From NCBI RefSeq assembly GCF_000321225.1, contig NW_004450322.1:497841-561840 (forward strand): a DNA stretch of 64,000 nt. The letters are read 5' to 3'. This DNA is from Odobenus rosmarus divergens. Lineage: Eukaryota > Chordata > Mammalia > Carnivora > Odobenidae. A program made the translations under genes and the position numbers. Positions 59,272-64,000 of the stretch are shown here, piece after piece. Below the pieces are notes generated by a model that was given only the letters and a program-made list of their open reading frames with translations, did not search any database and had not been told where the DNA came from. Position 1 is the stretch's first letter, and every line of letters begins with the position of its first letter.

Positions 59272-59357
59272 TCGCCCTGGATTTTGATTTTTCACACCGG
59301 AGATCTGGGTTTGACTCCCGGTAATGGGAATGAATATGAGCATTAAAAAAAAAAAAA
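59272..59357 (+). pseudogene. tRNA-Glu-like pseudogene with A-tail
   Basis: CCCTGGATTTT then GGGTTTGACTCCCGGTAAT and GGGAA resemble the anticodon-loop and T-arm half of tRNA-Glu, including a near-perfect B box. A 13-A run follows at 59345. The 5' half does not fold into a D arm that I can see, so it is broken. Confidence 0.4.
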
Positions 59358-60111
59358 TTTAAACGGAGACAGATTTCCTGAAACTCATCTTTGATAACTC
59401 CAGTTTTGCAACCTGCAATCCCTAACTGGGATCCAAGTAGATACTGACAACGCACTATGTCTATTACCTCGTTTAAGAGAGGCGTCAAGTGGAGGGTCGC
59501 CGAAGTCCTCGGCTCAAGATCGGCTATTCTGTTTAGAAATATTTCCTCTGTCTTTATTTAAATGTGTAAACTTTTTATTTATTTGTATGCATTCAAATTA
59601 ATGAATTTATTTTCCCATGTTAGATTTGCAAATAATAGCATCAAACCCAGGAAGTCCAGCCTGAGTCTGAAGGGAGAACCCAGATACCAGATCCCTCAAA
59701 TGCTGTTCCGCCTACAGGGCCTAGAGCACCCACTCCTACCAGTGAAGTCTTCTCAACTGCTTGGTGTGTTTCGTGTGTAAAAGCGAGTTTTTCTTTCAAA
59801 TGCTCAAAACCTAAGCAAGTCAAGCTTTTCTTTGCCCTTAGAACAAGATGATTGTAAAGGAAACATGATTTTTAAGAATTTTTTTTTGTAAATCTTCTCA
59901 TGTTTCATATAGGTAAAATTACATTTGGTGTGACTGAGACAGACACCAGGTAGTTGGACAACTATTATTGAGTTAATCTATACCATTTTCCTGTAAAAAA
60001 AAGGGTGTTATGTTTATCTTTATTTAACACAAAAGAACACAGAGTTCTAATGAGATGGAGATGGGTCCGTTGAAGCCTATTAACTTATATTTCACAAAAA
60101 CATTTTTTACT

Positions 60112-60268
60112 TTTTTTTTTTTTTAAAGATTCTATTTATTTATTTGAGAGAGAAAGAGCACCAGCAGGGGGACGGGCAGAGGGAGAAGCAGGCTCCCAGC
60201 TGAGCCAGGAGCCCGACTTGGGATTATGACCTGAGCCCAAGGCAGACACTGAACCACCCAGGTGCCCC
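60112..60268 (-). mobile_element. CAN SINE, reverse, internally shortened
   Basis: TTTAAAGATTCTATTTATTT, GA-rich block, GAGCCCGACTTGGGATTATG and CCACCCAGGTGCCCC. Confidence 0.88.
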
Positions 60269-61374
60269 CATTTTTCACTTTTTAAAAACATGTACCCAAC
60301 TTTATTTTTACATTTTAAAACTATAGAAAAGTTGGCAGTGAAGACCCATAGAGCCTGCATTTAGACTTGACAAATGTTAATATTTGGCTGCATTTGCTTT
60401 CTCTCTTTCTGAACCACACGATAATTGTTGACCTGGCTGCATGGCATTCCGTGTTTTGGATGGCCTCAGATTTTTGAGCCACTCCTATGTTCTTGGATGT
60501 TTGGACGTGTCCTAGTTTTTTTCATTATTATAATCCAGAATGGGATAATAGCCTTTGTTTTCAGATTTTTGTGTACCACCATGATTATTTCCTTGTAATC
60601 AATTTCTAGAAGTAGAAATTGATCTGAAGGAGGTCACTGCATTGGCAATCAAGTATTAAGTGACAGTTATACACATATTCCCCATAACAAACTTCCTCAT
60701 CTAAGCTCTGCATCAAGGGTTTGCTGATCCTTTTCCTACAGCCTGCAATCTAAGAATACTGTTTTCACTGTTTTAAATGCTTGGAAAAAGTAAAAAGAAG
60801 AATATTTTGTGATGTTTGAAAAGTACATAAAATTCAGATGTCAGTGTTGAAAAATAAAGTTTTATTGGAACACAGCTATACTCATTTGCTTATTTATTGT
60901 CTGTGGTAGCTTTCATGCTTATTACTGGAAGAGTAGTTGCCACAGAGACCGTATAGCCTGGAAATCCTAAAGTATCAACTATCTGGCCTTTAATAGGAGA
61001 AGTTTGCCAGCCCCAATCATGTCAGCTCTATACAACCCTGTCAATCACCAATACATGTGTTGGGGCTCTAAGTATGTGGGCCTCCCAAGCTTCCACTGGT
61101 GACCTCTTACCTGGCTTATGGGTGGGCATTTTCATGCTGGTGCTTCTGGGAGACATGAGGCCGACCATGTCTCTCATCTCCATTTGTATTTTCTCTCCCT
61201 CCCAGCCAACCCACCCACAAGGAAGGAAGAGCAAGAAATGACTGAGGCCCAGATGAGTTAGAGCTTATGTGTTCATTTACTGCCTACTTTATTTTCCACT
61301 GGATATTTGGAACCTGATAAAAATATATATCATAAAATTGAAAAATAAAGGTAGGATTACAAAAAATACAAATA

Positions 61375-61560
61375 GGGCGCCTGGGTGACTCAGTTGGTTA
61401 AGCGACTGCCTTCGGCTCAGGTCATGATCTTGGAGTCCCGGGATCGAGTCCCACATCGGGCTCCCTGCTCAGCAGGGAGTCTGCTTCTCCCTCTGACCCT
61501 CTTCCCTCTTGTGTTCTCTTTCATTCTCTCTCTCTCAAATAAATAAAATCTTTAAAAAAA
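61375..61560 (+). mobile_element. CAN SINE
   Basis: GGGCGCCTGGGTGACTCAGT head. Flanked by AAAAAATACAAATAG and AAAAAAATACAAACAAATAG. Confidence 0.92.
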
Positions 61561-61579
61561 ATACAAACAAATAGAAGAT

Positions 61580-62290
61580 TAACATCAGGGAAAATTGGGA
61601 TGTAGGTATGAAATTCTGTGCTTAACTGTGAATTTGTCTCTCATCTTCCTACAACAATAGCAAAAGGGGAAATGGAGTCAGTTAAGTGATTTGTATTGTC
61701 CACAAGGAAAAAGCATACCAGCTCATCAGCAGAAGGAAATATTTCATGCCATTCTCTAGGAAACAATAAAATTAGAACTCTCCCTTACTTCCTACACTAA
61801 AATAAATTCCAGGTAGATTAAAGATTTAAATGATTTAAACGTAAAAGTGGAACCATCAGTCTGTGAGAAGGAAAAAAAGTGGGAGAATACTTATTTTTTA
61901 TTATCTTAGAGTGAAGTCCTTTCTAGTGATGACATAAAATTCTGAAGTCATGAGAGAATATATTGATACACTGTGTTCATAAAATTCATGTATGCACAAT
62001 TAACCTTAAAAACCTTAAAGCCAAATGGCAAGTTGCAAAGAAAAATTTGCAACAGATGCAATCAATGGCTAGTTTACTTAATATGTAAAGTACTCCTACA
62101 AATCAATATAAAAGCCCAACAATTTGAAAGAAACTAGACAGAGACCATTCCTAGATATGCAGCTCACTTTTAAATACATGAAAATGTGTTCATCCTCAAT
62201 CATAATAGAGAAATGCAAAATAAAACATGTGAAATGCTGTTTTTCATGTATCAGGTTGGAAAAGACCAAAAGGATTTGTAATATACTGTT
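61580..62290 (+). mobile_element. L1 late-ORF2 fragment (dead)
   Basis: CCAGGTAGATTAAAGATTTA near 61810 and later CTTTTAAATACATGAAAATG match the order of late L1 ORF2. No open frame survives. Confidence 0.65.
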
Positions 62291-62756
62291 GGTGTCACAG
62301 CTTAAATTTCCAGGAAGCAGATACTGACGTGGAGTTAGAAGTGCAGGTGTATTGGGCACCTGTGAAAGAAGAGGGGGGAAGGAGGATTGGGCAGAGGGAG
62401 CTTCAGACCATGATGCCAACCAGACAGACTTGCAGCTAGCCCAACCTAGAGCTCCAGAGCAGAGATTGCCTGTTAGAGGAGTCCCACCGAGCTCTTTGAA
62501 CCACCTCATTGCTCAGTCATAGGCTGGAGACAGCCCTGGGAATAGTAGGACCTTGGCGCTAAGGCTGAGGTGAAGCCCAGCAGAGCTAACTGGAGACTCT
62601 CAAGTAACTACACTTCTCACAGCTGGGCAATGAGTCCTTTCCTGAAGAGGAATCTGAGAGGCTCATCTCCATGTTGGCTGCAGTTGAGAGGTATGGGGGG
62701 AAGCCAATATTGTTACATGTTGTTTAGGGAGTAAATACAGAAGTAGCTTTTTTTAA

Positions 62757-62910
62757 TTTTAATTTTTTATTTTTATTTATTTATTTTTTTAAGTAGGCTC
62801 CACGCCCAGCTTGGAGCCCAATACGGGGCTTGAACTCACGACCCTGAGATCAAGACCTGAGCTGAAATCAAGAGTAGGACACTTAACCGACTGAGCTACC
62901 CAGGTGCCCC
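62757..62910 (-). mobile_element. Older tRNA-derived SINE, reverse
   Basis: AAGTAGGCTCCACGCCCAGC, GGGGCTTGAACTCACGACCC and CTGAGCTACCCAGGTGCCCC. Confidence 0.88.
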
Positions 62911-63309
62911 TAAAAATAACCATCATTTGGTTTTATAAAGTAAAATATTTCAGATTACTGCCAAACAACCTTTGAAAGCAAATTTGTTTATGGATAATAC
63001 AAAAGAGTTATTTAGAATCATGGACATATAGTGCAATGATGACTATGTATAATACGTAATAGAAATATATGCTTTCTGAACTATTAGTCTGCTGAATTCA
63101 TGCTAATCAAACTAAATTATGGCTGTATCTTTATAACTGGGTTCTAATAGATAATGGGCATAATTTAGTCAGGTACTATACAGAATGTTAGTAATGAAGC
63201 CATATATTTAATGTGTGGATTTAAATATTCTAAACAATCCTCTGTGGTCCTTTTCCTGTAAAAGGCTGAGAGAATGAATATTTTAGAATTTGCAAACCAT
63301 TAAAAGACA

Positions 63310-63875
63310 TCAGGTAATGGAATGCATAAAAAAAAACAAGACCCATCTATATACTGCCTATGAGAGACTCATTTCAGACCAAAAGACATCTGCAGATTGA
63401 AAGTGAGGGGATGGTGAAACATCGATCATGCAAATGGATGTCAAAAGAAAGCTGGGGCTGCATCTGGGTGGCTCAGTCAATTAAGCATCTGCCTTCAGCT
63501 CAGGTCATGATCTCAGAGTCCTGGGATCGAGCCCCACATTGGCTCTCTGCCTCTCCCCACGCTCATGCTCTCTCTCTCTTCCTCTCTCTCTCTCAAGTAA
63601 ATAAATAAAATCTTTAAAAAAAAGTTCCAAAAGAAAATGGGGGTTGCAATACTTATTTTGGACAAAATAGACTTTTAAAAATAGACTTAACAAGAGACAA
63701 AGAAGGACACTTTATACTAATAAAGGGGACAATCCAACAAGAAGATATAACAATTATAAATGTTTATGCACCCAACACGGGAGCACCCAAATACATAAAA
63801 CGGTTAATAACAAACATAAAGGAAATAATCGACAGTAATACAATAATAGTAGAGGACTTTAAAGATTTTTTTTTT
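63310..63875 (+). mobile_element. L1 ORF2 endonuclease-region fragment, split by a SINE
   Basis: GAGACTCATTTCAGACCAAA before the SINE and CAAAGAAGGACACTTTATAC, then TATGCACCCAACACGGGAGC after it match L1 ORF2. Stops break the frame. Confidence 0.75.
63455..63622 (+). mobile_element. CAN SINE in L1
   Basis: GCATCTGGGTGGCTCAGTCA head and AAGTAAATAAATAAAATCTT tail. The flanks AAAAGAAAGCTGGGG and AAAAGAAAATGGGGG look like an aged duplication. Confidence 0.9.
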
Positions 63876-63894
63876 CTTAACAGAGATAGAGAGA

Positions 63895-64000
63895 GGGGCG
63901 CCTGGGTGGCTCAGTTGTTAAGCATCTGCCTTTGACTCAGGTCATGATCCCAGAGTCCTGGGATCGAGCCCCGCATCGGGCTCCCTGCTCCGCGGGAAGC
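63895..64000 (+). mobile_element. CAN SINE, cut by the window end
   Basis: GGGGCGCCTGGGTGGCTCAG head after a GA-rich stretch. The tail lies outside. Confidence 0.92.

Overview
This is mammalian nuclear DNA, almost certainly the X-linked SYN1–CFP–ELK1–UXT segment (human Xp11.23) of an arctoid caniform carnivore (seal, bear or mustelid group). The species call rests on more than twenty tRNA-Lys-derived CAN SINEs whose 5' end reads GGCGCCTGGGTGGCTCAG and whose tail is (AAATA)n AAATCTT. Their body sequences look neither canine nor feline from memory. All four genes are on the minus strand. Exons were placed by hand from conserved protein sequence, GT/AG boundaries and phase continuity.

Layout along +: 1–4.2 kb, broken L1 sequence; 4.2–5.5 kb, an AT-rich tandem array; 5.7–20.2 kb, SYN1 exons 5 to 1 (the gene runs off the left edge). 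SYN1 intron 1 holds a decayed class III-like endogenous retrovirus (10.1–16.0 kb), a 93-bp N gap and a tandem array (16.9–19.8 kb). 20.2–20.7 kb is the SYN1 CpG-rich promoter with an RE1/NRSF site and a CRE. 20.7–24.7 kb is intergenic, with an unassigned CpG-rich segment. 24.8–30.5 kb is CFP (properdin), nine coding exons. 30.5–34.9 kb is intergenic with a CpG-rich minisatellite-like tract. 34.9–49.7 kb is ELK1, five coding exons plus an upstream non-coding exon with a CGG repeat. 49.85–50.48 kb is an array of CCAAT boxes. 50.9–58.7 kb is UXT, six coding exons. 58.9–64 kb is repeats only.

The reconstructed reading frames are intact: CFP 464 aa, ELK1 435 aa, UXT 157 aa, and the first 258 codons of SYN1. 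The genes are neighbours, not an operon. SYN1 works at synaptic vesicles, CFP in the alternative complement pathway, ELK1 is an ETS factor acting with SRF, and UXT is a prefoldin-like cofactor.

The most unusual signal is not a gene. The window holds at least seven separate diverged tandem arrays with 40–150 bp periods. The five intronic ones each lie just downstream of a splice donor, and the two non-intronic ones lie next to gene ends. A near-identical 119-bp copy of part of a properdin thrombospondin exon plus its splice donor also sits inside a later CFP intron.
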